Shown: one piece after another, positions 1 to 8,175 of the stretch
Layout of the letters: every line of letters starts with the position of its first letter
Position numbering within the stretch: position 1 is the first letter of the stretch
DNA from: Crocosphaera chwakensis CCY0110
Lineage (GTDB): Bacteria; Cyanobacteriota; Cyanobacteriia; Cyanobacteriales; Microcystaceae
Reading direction: 5' to 3'
NCBI RefSeq assembly: GCF_000169335.1
Contig: NZ_AAXW01000001.1
Location: 182,580 to 246,579 of the forward strand
Length of the DNA stretch: 64,000 nucleotides
The notes under the pieces: generated by a model
What the model was told of the DNA's origin: nothing
Database searches by the model: none
Seen by the model: the letters and a program-made list of their open reading frames with translations, nothing else
Position numbers and translations under genes: made by a program

Positions 1-962
1 ATATCTGTTCCGTGGCCGGTTACTTCACCAATAATAGAAGCGTCTTGAGAAAAAGATTTCATAATTTTCAAGGCTTGATTAACTGAGCTTTGCGGAATAA
101 AAGCAACAAATTTCCCCTCATTGGCAACATAGAGGGGATCAAACCCTAAAATTTCGCAAGCCCCTTGTACATCTTCTTGAATAGAAATTGTCCTTTCTTT
201 GATATTGATAGTTACTTCGGCACTGGTTGCGATTTCATTTAATGCACTGGCTAAACCTCCTCTGGTCAAGTCTCTTAAACAATTAATTTCTATGCCTTGA
301 TTAAGCATTTCTAAAACAACATTATGAAGCGGAGCGCAGTCACTTTCAATAGTGGTTTCTAATTCTAATCCTTCCCTAACTGCCATAATAGAAATGCCGT
401 GACGACCAATATCTCCATTGATTAAAATAGCATCGCCTGGCTGCACAAATTGAGGAGCAATGCTTCGATCATGTTCAATAATACCTACTCCTGCGGTGTT
501 AATAAAAATCCCATCTCCTTTACCGCGATCAACTACTTTTGTATCTCCTGTAACTACTTGAATATTAGCTACGTCGGCTGCTTTTTTTAAAGACTGAATG
601 ACTCGCCATAAAGTTTCCATCGGTAGTCCTTCTTCTATGATAAATCCTAAACTTAAATAAAGCGGTCGTGCGCCACTCATGGCGAGATCATTGACCGTTC
701 CATTAATGGCTAAACTGCCAATATCTCCCCCAGGAAAAAAAAGCGGATGAATCACATAAGAATCTGTTGTAAAGGCTATTTTCGACCCAGGAAGGTTAAT
801 GACAGCCGAATCATGGGGAGGAATATCTTGAGCGGTTTTAAAGGTGGAAAAAACCATTTTTTCCAGTAACTGCTGCATCAGTTTTCCCCCTCCTCCATGA
901 GCGAGTAAAACTTGCGGATATTTATCTAAAGGAATGGGGCAAGATACATTAAAATCGTTCAT
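1..962 (-). CDS. hypE: Hydrogenase maturation protein HypE (3' end cut by window edge)
   Basis: HypE makes the cyanide ligands of the NiFe-hydrogenase active site: it dehydrates the thiocarboxamide that HypF places on its C-terminal cysteine. My translation from the ATG at 962 begins MNDFNVSCPIPLDKYPQVLL, followed by a glycine-rich AHGGGG stretch and then the PurM/AIRS-type segments FTTDSYVIHPLFFPGGDIG, NGTVNDLAMSGA and TGDTKVVDRGKGDGIFINT, which are typical of HypE. About 320 codons are visible, and the reading frame is still open at base 1. The C-terminal PRIC-like tail with the modified cysteine therefore lies outside the window. No other hyp gene is visible. The gene implies that the organism makes a NiFe hydrogenase, uptake or bidirectional. 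Confidence 0.93.
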   Translation of the reverse strand, partial: MNDFNVSCPIPLDKYPQVLLAHGGGGKLMQQLLEKMVFSTFKTAQDIPPHDSAVINLPGSKIAFTTDSYVIHPLFFPGGDIGSLAINGTVNDLAMSGARPLYLSLGFIIEEGLPMETLWRVIQSLKKAADVANIQVVTGDTKVVDRGKGDGIFINTAGVGIIEHDRSIAPQFVQPGDAILINGDIGRHGISIMAVREGLELETTIESDCAPLHNVVLEMLNQGIEINCLRDLTRGGLASALNEIATSAEVTINIKERTISIQEDVQGACEILGFDPLYVANEGKFVAFIPQSSVNQALKIMKSFSQDASIIGEVTGHGTD

Positions 963-1059
963 TTTAGATAATCAATCTCTAATTTATTCGTATATGAATT
1001 ATAGAGATTGACCAAGGTCGCGGTATCTAGAAAAAAGCTTAAAATTTTGACAGTATGAT

Positions 1060-1527
1060 TTACCAAACCATTGCTAAATTTAAAATAAATTCAGGTAAAA
1101 TATCTTCACCCAATAAAAACTTTGGCTCATTTAATACTTCTTTAGCTTGTCCTTGACGATAAATTTCAACTTGATGTGATTTTCTGTCAATTAACCAACC
1201 TAACTTAACTCCGTTAGCTTGATATTCTTCCATCTTATCCTGTGTATTTTTCAAACTATCACTAGGGGACATTAATTCTAAAACAAAATTAGGTGCAATG
1301 GGTGGAAATTTTTCTCTTTGTTCTAGGGTTAATTGATTCCATCTTTCTAACTTTATCCAAGATACATCAGGCGATCGTTCTGCTGTCACTGCATTGTCTC
1401 GAATAATAAGATTAGAACGAACATACATCTCGCTAAACAAACCACAAACAATAATAATTAAATATAAAACACCTGCAACTCTTGCATAAACCAATGAAGA
1501 GGTTTTAATTCTATCACCTATAATCAT
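1060..1527 (-). CDS. Chimeric ORF: DUF4386 N-terminus joined to C-terminal part of a Uma2 nuclease-like domain
   Basis: This 155-residue ORF looks like two unrelated proteins joined in frame. Residues 1 to about 50 contain ARVAGVLYLIIIVCGLF and EMYVRSNLI, resembling the first membrane helix of DUF4386 proteins. From about residue 51 (RSPDVSW) to the end it matches the C-terminal two thirds of the Uma2/DUF820 family, a PD-(D/E)xK-like fold: PDVSW, FVLELMSPSD, DKMEEYQANGVKLGWLID. Normal Uma2 proteins are about 180-200 residues and carry an N-terminal half that is missing here. The join falls at a HIP1-like CGATCG. It is probably a non-functional deletion product, although the Asp, Glu and Lys usually assigned to the active site remain. 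Family assignment is from memory of the motifs. Confidence 0.7.
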   Translation of the reverse strand: MIIGDRIKTSSLVYARVAGVLYLIIIVCGLFSEMYVRSNLIIRDNAVTAERSPDVSWIKLERWNQLTLEQREKFPPIAPNFVLELMSPSDSLKNTQDKMEEYQANGVKLGWLIDRKSHQVEIYRQGQAKEVLNEPKFLLGEDILPEFILNLAMVW

Positions 1528-1661
1528 ATTAATATCAATAATTCTAACAGTTAGATTAAGTCTTCAAAAACAGAGTTTTTGGGTAATACAAGCATCCTGA
1601 AATTAGACCCAGTTTAACCTAACTATTAGAATATTATAGTGGACTAGAAAAATACGAGAGA

Positions 1662-2123
1662 TTAGTTAAGAAAAGCCCCACTTAATTTGGCTCCTGCTAA
1701 GTTAGTTTGTTCTAAATTAACCCCTGTTAAATCAGCCCCTCTAAGATCCGCCCCCATCAAATTTGCTCCTTCTAGTTGAGTATTGGTTAAGTTGGCTCCT
1801 CCTAAATTTGCCCCACTCAGATCCGCTTCTCTTAAATCAGCCCCACTTAAGTTGGCCCCACTTAAATCAATATCGATCATTTCTGCACCGATGAGACAAG
1901 CTTGAATCATGTTGGCATGAGTTAGATTAGATTCATTCAATTTAGCTTGGTTTAAATGAGCTTCTGTTAAAGCAACTCCTTTTAAATTTGCTAAAATCAA
2001 CTCTGCCCCTTCTAAGTGGACTCCGACTAGGTTAGCATCACACAGACAAACGTGAACTAAACTGACTCGACTAAAATCTCGTTCTCCGGCTGCGTATCGT
2101 TCCAACATTTCTTGAGCGTTCAT
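1662..2123 (-). CDS. Pentapeptide-repeat protein
   Basis: This 153-residue protein consists almost entirely of A(D/N)LXX pentapeptides from about residue 28 to the end, for example ANLSGADLREADLSGANLGG. Such repeats fold into a right-handed quadrilateral beta-helix. There is no signal peptide, membrane segment or extra catalytic domain, so it is probably cytosolic. The short N-terminal part (MNAQEMLERYAAGERDFSRV) is the usual cap in cyanobacterial members. The family is greatly expanded in cyanobacteria and most members have no known biochemical role. It lies about 130 bp upstream, in the direction of transcription, of the chimeric Uma2 ORF; nothing else suggests a functional link. Confidence 0.9.
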   Translation of the reverse strand: MNAQEMLERYAAGERDFSRVSLVHVCLCDANLVGVHLEGAELILANLKGVALTEAHLNQAKLNESNLTHANMIQACLIGAEMIDIDLSGANLSGADLREADLSGANLGGANLTNTQLEGANLMGADLRGADLTGVNLEQTNLAGAKLSGAFLN

Positions 2124-2153
2124 GTTAATTTCCTCGTTATTTATTGATGTTTT

Positions 2154-2363
2154 TTATGTGTTGTAAGCGGGCATTTCTTGATGACAGTGACTACAATACC
2201 AGTAGATACCTCGCCCATTAATATGACATAGCAAAATATAAGAACAGCAAGGACAACTATGCTGATGGCTCATAGATTGGTCATATCTAGTGGTGTTTCT
2301 ATGATGATCACTCCGAGAAGAATAATGAAAGTTTTCAGAAGATTTTTTTAAAAGCGTTAGCAT
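2154..2363 (-). CDS. Small zinc-ribbon-like protein
   Basis: This is a 69-residue protein of unknown function. Its C-terminal half carries two paired-Cys elements, CPCC near residue 38 and CSHC near residue 58, with His nearby (HSCPCC and CSHCHQEM), as expected for a small zinc ribbon. The segment GRGIYWYCSHCHQEMPA resembles short cyanobacterial proteins I have seen annotated only as hypothetical. The N-terminal 30 residues are polar and rich in Ser, His and Arg with no evident fold. The gene sits 30 bp before the pentapeptide gene on the same strand, so the two could share a transcript. Nucleic-acid or protein binding is possible but cannot be read from the sequence. Confidence 0.6.
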   Translation of the reverse strand: MLTLLKKSSENFHYSSRSDHHRNTTRYDQSMSHQHSCPCCSYILLCHINGRGIYWYCSHCHQEMPAYNT

Positions 2364-2912
2364 TATTGACCCGGTTGGGATGAGAATGTTCTCTTTCTTA
2401 GGAAGAAAACATAGACTTCTCTCTCGCAGGACGTAGAGTTTTATATCTATAGAGAAAAAAGTCTATTTCTTTCGACACATACCCGAAAACTATTCTCAAG
2501 TAACTACACCTTAACGTAGTATTTTTATTCCTTACAATAAAGATACAAAAGTTTATATTTTATCCAGAAAAGTTAGCCTATTGCTAAAAATTTAACGCTA
2601 AAGAATTAATCACCAGCTATTTTTTTTACTCTTAGTCTATAATGCAAAAAACAATCAAGATTTAAACCAATATACTAATTTTTGAGAAAATTGTTTAAAA
2701 ATAGAGGAAAAAACACATTTAATGATGTTGAGCTAAAAAATATAGATTTAGATATTTTAGATAAAATTGTGTTAGAATTAAATCGTAGTTAAAGGTTACA
2801 AAAATATCTCTAATAATAGAACAAAAATCAGGAGTCTAGCACCTACTCTCAGTGACAGCAGCGAATTAATTCCTGCTGAAGTTTCAAAAAATAACTATCA
2901 AAGGAGGCAACG
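2364..2912. other. Intergenic region, about 550 bp
   Basis: This AT-rich spacer separates the divergent zinc-ribbon and PII-like genes and should hold both promoters. At about 2688-2792 (plus) there is a short open stretch without a start codon, ending NDVELKNIDLDILDKIVLEL plus a few residues and TAA at 2790-2792; it looks mildly coding and may be a gene remnant. At 2785-2799 there is a GTA-N9-TAC dyad followed by TAATAAT, which is one base too long for a standard NtcA site. Confidence 0.4.
2901..2907 (+). promoter_or_regulatory. Strong Shine-Dalgarno for the PII-like gene
   Basis: AAGGAGG lies six bases before the ATG at 2913. It is a near-perfect match to the anti-SD and supports this start. 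Confidence 0.8.
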
Positions 2913-3212
2913 ATGTCTTCAAATATAAACGAAGGAATACTTTTTACCATCATTTGCGAAGCGTTTTTACAAGATCGTCTCATACACCTATTACAAACTA
3001 TTGGCGTTTCTGGTTACACAATTATTCCTGCACAGGGTGCTGGTAGTCATGGTAGGCGAATAGGTGATATTGCTGGATACAACACTAATATTGAAATCAA
3101 AACTATTGTTACTTCAGAAAAATCTGATCAATTATTAGACGAACTGAATCAATTTGAAACAAATCGGGCTTTGATTGCATTTCGTCAAAAAGTAGACGGA
3201 CTGTTTGATTAA
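2913..3212 (+). CDS. PII-like signalling protein
   Basis: This 99-residue protein has the size and pattern of PII-superfamily trimers. It opens with a beta strand (ILFTIICEAF), then a helix (DRLIHLLQTIGVSGYT), a short glycine-rich loop where PII proteins carry the T-loop (AQGAGSHGRR), a strand (NIEIKTIVT), a helix (SDQLLDELNQF) and a final strand (RALIAFRQ). The loop is far shorter than in GlnB, as in SbtB or CutA-like members, and there is no uridylylated tyrosine. The ligand is probably a nucleotide, but this cannot be read directly. The start is fixed by the strong SD at 2901. No transporter gene is adjacent, although bicA lies elsewhere in the window. Superfamily placement is moderately sure; function is unknown. 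Confidence 0.6.
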   Translation: MSSNINEGILFTIICEAFLQDRLIHLLQTIGVSGYTIIPAQGAGSHGRRIGDIAGYNTNIEIKTIVTSEKSDQLLDELNQFETNRALIAFRQKVDGLFD

Positions 3213-3311
3213 TCAACACAACAAAAAAATAGAAAATTATTCTGTCATCAGAGAGAAAAAATAATAGAAGCTTTCTGATGTCTTATTAACTTGCAAAAAT
3301 ATCGGATTTAT

Positions 3312-4145
3312 ATGACGAAGACAATTAAAATATCTCCTGACGGAGGACAACCATTAACATTAAATTGGGTGGCTGTCGGATTTTTCAGTGCAGTTCATCT
3401 AGTTGCACTTTCGGCCCCGTGGTTCTTTTCATGGTCAGCTTTAGGTGTTGCTATTTTTCTTCATTGGTTTATCGGCAGTATTGGCATTTGTTTAGGGTAT
3501 CATCGCTTATTAACTCATCGCAGCTTTGAAGTCCCAAAAGCCCTAGAATATATCATTGCTATCATTGGGGCTTTAGCATTGCAAGGTAGCCCGATATTTT
3601 GGGTTGCAGGACACCGAATGCACCATGCCTATACTGAAGATATGAAAAAAGATCCTTACTCTGCGAAACGGGGTTTTTGGTGGAGTCATATGCTGTGGTT
3701 ATTTTATGATCGTCAAGAATTTTTTAATTATGATCAGTATAAAAAATATGCTCCGGATCTCGATAAACAGCCCTTTTATCGTTGGTTAGATCGTTATTTC
3801 TTATTATTACAGTTACCTCTGGGACTTTTCCTTTACTTTCTCGGTGGTTGGTCATTTGTCATTTATGGTTTGTTTGTCAGAACGGTTTTACTTTGGCATA
3901 GTACCTGGTTTATTAACTCTGCATCTCATCTAAGAGGTTATCGTACTTATCAGAGTAATGATAATTCCCGTAACTTATGGTGGGCAGCTATCTTAACTTA
4001 TGGAGAAGGTTGGCACAATAATCATCATGCTTATCCTAATATAGCTAAGGCTGGATTAAAATGGTGGGAAATAGATGTAACTTGGTGGACTATTAAAATT
4101 TTGAGTAAACTGAATTTAGCTAAGAAGATTAAACTACCAGTTTAA
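3312..4145 (+). CDS. desC: Acyl-lipid/acyl-CoA desaturase, DesC-like
   Basis: This membrane di-iron desaturase introduces a double bond into fatty acyl chains; by similarity to DesC it is probably a delta-9 acyl-lipid desaturase acting in the thylakoid or plasma membrane with ferredoxin as electron donor. All three histidine boxes are present: HRLLTH at 64-69, HRMHH at 101-105 and HNNHH at 235-239. Hydrophobic segments flank them. I use the ATG at 3312, giving 277 residues; an in-frame TTG seven codons upstream is less likely. It differs from the most familiar DesC in the boxes' surroundings (VAGHRMHHAYTED), so it may be a paralogue with another chain specificity. The next gene starts one base after the stop. 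Confidence 0.85.
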   Translation: MTKTIKISPDGGQPLTLNWVAVGFFSAVHLVALSAPWFFSWSALGVAIFLHWFIGSIGICLGYHRLLTHRSFEVPKALEYIIAIIGALALQGSPIFWVAGHRMHHAYTEDMKKDPYSAKRGFWWSHMLWLFYDRQEFFNYDQYKKYAPDLDKQPFYRWLDRYFLLLQLPLGLFLYFLGGWSFVIYGLFVRTVLLWHSTWFINSASHLRGYRTYQSNDNSRNLWWAAILTYGEGWHNNHHAYPNIAKAGLKWWEIDVTWWTIKILSKLNLAKKIKLPV

Positions 4146-4146
4146 A

Positions 4147-7100
4147 ATGATTCCTAGAGTTTTACCAGAAACAACCATCAATCAAACAATCGCTGATTTT
4201 CTAGCTTGTTTAAAAGAAACAACTTTTTCAGGAGATATAAAAGGGGATATCGCTAACCGTTTAATTGCTTCAACTGATAACAGTATTTATCAAATTTTAC
4301 CCCAAGCGGTTATTTTTCCTCGTACTGCTGAAGATATTAGAAAAATTTTTAAATTAGCCAATAAAACTGAATTTGAAACGGTTACTTTTTCTCCTAGAGG
4401 AGGGGGAACTGGTACTAATGGACAGTCACTTTCTCCTAGTATTATTATAGACTGTTCTAAGTACATGAATCAGGTTTTAGAACTCAATGTTCAAGAACAA
4501 TGGGTTAAGGTTCAACCAGGAATCATATTAGACCAATTAAATTACATTTTAGCCGAACATAATTTGTTTTTTGCTCCTTCTCTTGCTCCTAGCAATCGTG
4601 CTACGATTGGCGGAATGATTAATACAGATGCTGCGGGTAAAGGTTCTCGTATTTATGGGAAAACCAGTGATCATATTTTAGAATTAAGTTGGGTTTTATC
4701 TGATTCAACTTTAAGCAGTTCCTCCCAAGTTAGTAGAGATGATTTAGATAGTTTAAAACAACAAAATGGGAAATTAGGAGAAATTTATAAACTTATTGAT
4801 ATAATTGTTTCTGAAAAAGCAGAATTGATTGATAACATCTTTCCTAAATTAACTCGATTTATGACGGGTTATAACTTAGCTAAAGTTTATGACGAGACAA
4901 AAAACTATTTTGATCTAAATCGAATTTTAGCAGGTTCAGAAGGAACACTAGGAATAATTACAGAAGCTAAATTAAACTTAACTAAAATCCCTAAAGCGAC
5001 TCAATTATTAGCGATTCATTATCATAACTTTGATGCTGCTTTAAAAGATGCTGCAAACTTACTCAATTATAATCCTGCTGCCATCGAAACGATTGACGAA
5101 ACAATTTTAGGATTAGCTAAAAATGATAGTATTTATCAAGAAGTTAAAAACTTCATTGGTGATGCCCAAGCCATTAATTTAGTTGAATTTATTGAAGAAA
5201 GTGATCAGGAAATAGAAAAGCAATTAAGACCTTTAATTAATCAATTAGAAAATTATAAAAAACCAGGAATTATAGGTTTTTATTATACTAAGAAACCAGA
5301 AGAAATTAAGCAATTGTGGTCATTAAGAAAAAAAGGAGCAGCCTTATTAGGAAGTATGCCAGGCAATCGCAAACCTATTGCTTTTATTGAAGATACTGCC
5401 GTTTCTCCTAAAAACTTAGCCAGTTATACCCGTGAATTTCAAGCTTTATTAAACAGTTATAACCTTAATTATGCCATGTTCGGTCATGTTGATGTAGGTT
5501 GTCTTCATGTTCGTCCGGCTTTGGATATGAAAATGCCTGAAGATGAAAAATTAATCAGAGAAATATCGGATCAAGTTGTTAATTTAGTTCGTAAATATGG
5601 TGGTGTAATATGGGGAGAACATGGGAAAGGGTTTCGTAGTGAATATACCCCTTTATTCTTCGGAGAAGAACTTTATCAAGACTTAAGAAAAATCAAAGAA
5701 GTGTTTGATCCTGATAATAAATTAAACCCAGGGAAAATAGTCATACCTTATCATAGTTCAGATGAAATTGTTAAACTCGAATCAACCTTAAGGGGACACT
5801 TTGATCGCCAAGTTTCTCAACAGTTTAGAAAAGATTATGAAGCAGCTTTCAATTGTAATGGCAATGGTGCTTGTTTTAACTTTAATCCTGATGAAATTAT
5901 TTGTCCTTCTGCTAAACAAACTAGCGATCGCATTCACTCTCCAAAAGGGAGAGCAATGTTATTAAGAGAATGGTTAAGATTACTTTCAAAGTCCAAGTTT
6001 CAAGACAGTTTTGATGATAGTTTACCTCTTCCTAAAAAAGTCTGGTACACTCTAGAAAAATGGCAAGGAAAAGAAGATTTTTCCCACAATGTTTATGAAG
6101 CAATGCAAGGCTGTTTGGGTTGTAAAGGATGTGTAAGTCAATGTCCCATTCATGTTGATATTCCTGACTTAAAATCTCAGTTTTTAGAACGTTATCATAG
6201 TCGTTATTTACATTCTTTAAGGGATTATTTTATGGCAAATATAGAGCAAGTGGTTCATTATCAATCTTTTGCACCAAATTTATGTAATAGTATTGTACAC
6301 AACCCTTTGAGTAAATTATTTATCAGTAAAATATTAAATTTAGTTGATATCCCTCTTATTAGTTCTCCAACTGTACGAGATAAATTACCCATAAAATTTA
6401 ACTTAGAAACTTTAGAAAATTTATCAGTAGAAGAACGAAAAAATAGCATCATTTTGCTACAAGATGCGTTTACCAGTTTCTATGAATCACAGTTAGTAAT
6501 CGATACTTACAATTGTCTCGAAAACTTAGGTTATACTGTTTACATATTCCCCTTCTTTATCAATGGAAAAACGCTACATTTAAAAGGATTTATTGATCAG
6601 TTTAAAATAGTAATTGATCAAAATATTAAAAAGTTAAAAACAGTTTTAGACTTAGATATTCCTATAATTGGAATTGAACCCAGTATAACCTTGACTTATC
6701 GAGATGAGTATTCAAAGATGACGAATCATCAAAACAGTTTTAATAAAGTTCAACTCATCCAAGAATTCTTAGTCACACAAGAGAACAAATTACCTAAAAT
6801 TAAATCAACACATCCCTATTATTTATTAGGACATTGCCATGAAAAATCCCTAGCTTTTAACTCAGAAAAGCAATGGCAAACAGTTTTTAACAACATGGGA
6901 ATCAGTTTAAATATTGTGTCTGTTGGTTGTTGTGGAATGGCTGGAATGTATGGCCATGAAAAGGAACATTATGAAAATTCTAAAGGCATTTATCACAGTA
7001 GTTGGCAACAACATTTACCTGAAAAGATGGATGATCAATCTTATTATTTAGTTACTGGATATTCTTGCCGTTATCAAGTTAAAAGGTTATCGGGATGGAA

Positions 7101-7164
7101 ACCTCAACATCCCATTCAAGCTTTAAAACACTTAATTTCTTTCTCCAAAAATAATGGTTCCTAA
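4147..7164 (+). CDS. FAD-linked oxidase / Fe-S dehydrogenase, YdiJ type (D-2-hydroxyacid, likely D-2-hydroxyglutarate dehydrogenase)
   Basis: This 1005-residue multidomain protein matches E. coli YdiJ in order and length. An N-terminal PCMH-type FAD-binding domain (about 50-280, with PRGGGTGTNGQSLSPS and GSEGTLGIITEAKLNLT) is followed by the FAD-oxidase C domain (about 285-535, with GHVDVGCLHVRPALD and WGEHGKGFRSEY). Next come a Cys cluster near 569 and a CxxCxxCxxxC cluster at 656-666 (CLGCKGCVSQC), then a CCG-like C-terminal region (GHCHEK, VGCCGMAGMYGHE). YdiJ oxidises D-2-hydroxyglutarate; the substrate here is inferred. It starts one base after the desaturase stop, so the two are probably co-transcribed. 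Its 3' end overlaps convergent pipY by 33 bp. Confidence 0.85.
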   Translation: MIPRVLPETTINQTIADFLACLKETTFSGDIKGDIANRLIASTDNSIYQILPQAVIFPRTAEDIRKIFKLANKTEFETVTFSPRGGGTGTNGQSLSPSIIIDCSKYMNQVLELNVQEQWVKVQPGIILDQLNYILAEHNLFFAPSLAPSNRATIGGMINTDAAGKGSRIYGKTSDHILELSWVLSDSTLSSSSQVSRDDLDSLKQQNGKLGEIYKLIDIIVSEKAELIDNIFPKLTRFMTGYNLAKVYDETKNYFDLNRILAGSEGTLGIITEAKLNLTKIPKATQLLAIHYHNFDAALKDAANLLNYNPAAIETIDETILGLAKNDSIYQEVKNFIGDAQAINLVEFIEESDQEIEKQLRPLINQLENYKKPGIIGFYYTKKPEEIKQLWSLRKKGAALLGSMPGNRKPIAFIEDTAVSPKNLASYTREFQALLNSYNLNYAMFGHVDVGCLHVRPALDMKMPEDEKLIREISDQVVNLVRKYGGVIWGEHGKGFRSEYTPLFFGEELYQDLRKIKEVFDPDNKLNPGKIVIPYHSSDEIVKLESTLRGHFDRQVSQQFRKDYEAAFNCNGNGACFNFNPDEIICPSAKQTSDRIHSPKGRAMLLREWLRLLSKSKFQDSFDDSLPLPKKVWYTLEKWQGKEDFSHNVYEAMQGCLGCKGCVSQCPIHVDIPDLKSQFLERYHSRYLHSLRDYFMANIEQVVHYQSFAPNLCNSIVHNPLSKLFISKILNLVDIPLISSPTVRDKLPIKFNLETLENLSVEERKNSIILLQDAFTSFYESQLVIDTYNCLENLGYTVYIFPFFINGKTLHLKGFIDQFKIVIDQNIKKLKTVLDLDIPIIGIEPSITLTYRDEYSKMTNHQNSFNKVQLIQEFLVTQENKLPKIKSTHPYYLLGHCHEKSLAFNSEKQWQTVFNNMGISLNIVSVGCCGMAGMYGHEKEHYENSKGIYHSSWQQHLPEKMDDQSYYLVTGYSCRYQVKRLSGWKPQHPIQALKHLISFSKNNGS

Positions 7165-7788
7165 ACGTATCATCGTTGCACCTTTTTCTACTGCTAATAA
7201 ATAATCATTCGACATTCCCATAGATAATTCTTTCAACTGTAGGGATGACTTTTCTGTTATTTTGCTAGCAAGTTCTTTTGTTTTTGCAAAAGTATCTAAA
7301 CATTCATTTTGAGATAATCCTAAAGGTAAAATAGTCATTAAACCATCAATTTTTATATATTTTAAGGATTCTAATTTGGATAAATCTTGCCAAATTTCTT
7401 CTACTTTCCACCCATATTTATTAGGATCGTGTAAAATTTTAACTTGAAGACAAACATGAGGAGAAATAGAGTTTTTATCTGCTAATTTATCTAAATATTT
7501 TGCTAACTTAAGACTATCAACTGAATGAATCCAATGAAAATTTTTTAAGACTTGTTTAGCTTTATTAGTTTGAATATGGCCGATGAAATGCCAACAAATA
7601 TCTTGATAATTTTGTAACTGTTCTTGCTTTTCTAGTGCCTCTTGAACACGACTTTCTGCAAAATCACGAATCCCATAATTATAAGCTTCTTCGATAGCAG
7701 CAACTGATTTCTTTTTAGTAACAGCAACTAAACGCACAGAAGAAGGAATTTGACCCAAAATTTTGTCAAGATTTTCAGAAATATTCAT
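7132..7788 (-). CDS. pipY: PLP-binding protein PipY (YggS/PROSC family)
   Basis: PipY is a cytosolic, single-domain fold-type III pyridoxal-phosphate protein of 218 residues involved in PLP and amino/keto-acid homeostasis. Family signatures are visible: VRLVAVTKKKS, with K25 as the likely PLP lysine, then FAESRVQEALEKQ, WHFIGHIQTNKAKQVL and GLMTILPLG, with the phosphate-binding LSMGMSNDYLLAVEKGATMIR segment near the C-terminus (core LSMGMS). It follows pipX with only 5 bp between them, the pipX-pipY arrangement known in cyanobacteria, so the two are presumably one transcript. The 3' end overlaps the convergent YdiJ-like gene. Confidence 0.95.
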   Translation of the reverse strand: MNISENLDKILGQIPSSVRLVAVTKKKSVAAIEEAYNYGIRDFAESRVQEALEKQEQLQNYQDICWHFIGHIQTNKAKQVLKNFHWIHSVDSLKLAKYLDKLADKNSISPHVCLQVKILHDPNKYGWKVEEIWQDLSKLESLKYIKIDGLMTILPLGLSQNECLDTFAKTKELASKITEKSSLQLKELSMGMSNDYLLAVEKGATMIRLGTIIFGERN

Positions 7789-7793
7789 ATTCT

Positions 7794-8063
7794 TTAAGGA
7801 AAAGTTTGTTTATACATAGCTTGAAAGTCTTTGTACTCTTCAGTACGTCCTAGACGATGAAGATTACGCAAACGTTTTTCTACTAATAATCTAGCATCTG
7901 AACGGCTAATAGGTTCCAAAACCGTATTATTCGGTATCATCTTCACTAGAAAAAATAACCGTTGAGCATATAATGTAGTAAATAACTCTTGATTGTCATC
8001 AAGGATACAGACACGATAAAGAAGTCCGAAAACAGGATGATTAAAATAAGTTTCGTTTGTCAT
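7794..8063 (-). CDS. pipX: PipX, NtcA co-activator and PII partner
   Basis: PipX is a small cyanobacterial protein that swaps partners. With high 2-oxoglutarate it binds and stabilises active NtcA; with low 2-oxoglutarate it is held by PII. The 89-residue sequence shows the family pattern: a Tudor-like N-terminal domain (YFNHPVFGLLYRVC, LFTTLYAQRLFFLV, EPISRSDARLLVEKRLR) and two C-terminal helices ending in YKDFQAMYKQTFP. The length equals that of the S. elongatus protein. The gene leads the pipX-pipY operon. Its promoter lies in the 112 bp shared with divergent cofG; I did not find a standard GTA-N8-TAC NtcA site there. Confidence 0.96.
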   Translation of the reverse strand: MTNETYFNHPVFGLLYRVCILDDNQELFTTLYAQRLFFLVKMIPNNTVLEPISRSDARLLVEKRLRNLHRLGRTEEYKDFQAMYKQTFP

Positions 8064-8175
8064 TCTTGATCTTTAAAAAGTTCCTTTAATAATAACTCTC
8101 TAAACCCTATAAGTCTAGGTGTATTATAGTCAAGTGTTGAGATAAATTACTATTAATTAAAGTATCATAAAAAAT

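Noticed and set aside
2785..2799. GTA-N9-TAC dyad with a TAATAAT box, resembling an NtcA promoter for the PII-like gene
   Set aside because: The spacer is nine bases instead of the required eight. I did not call it.
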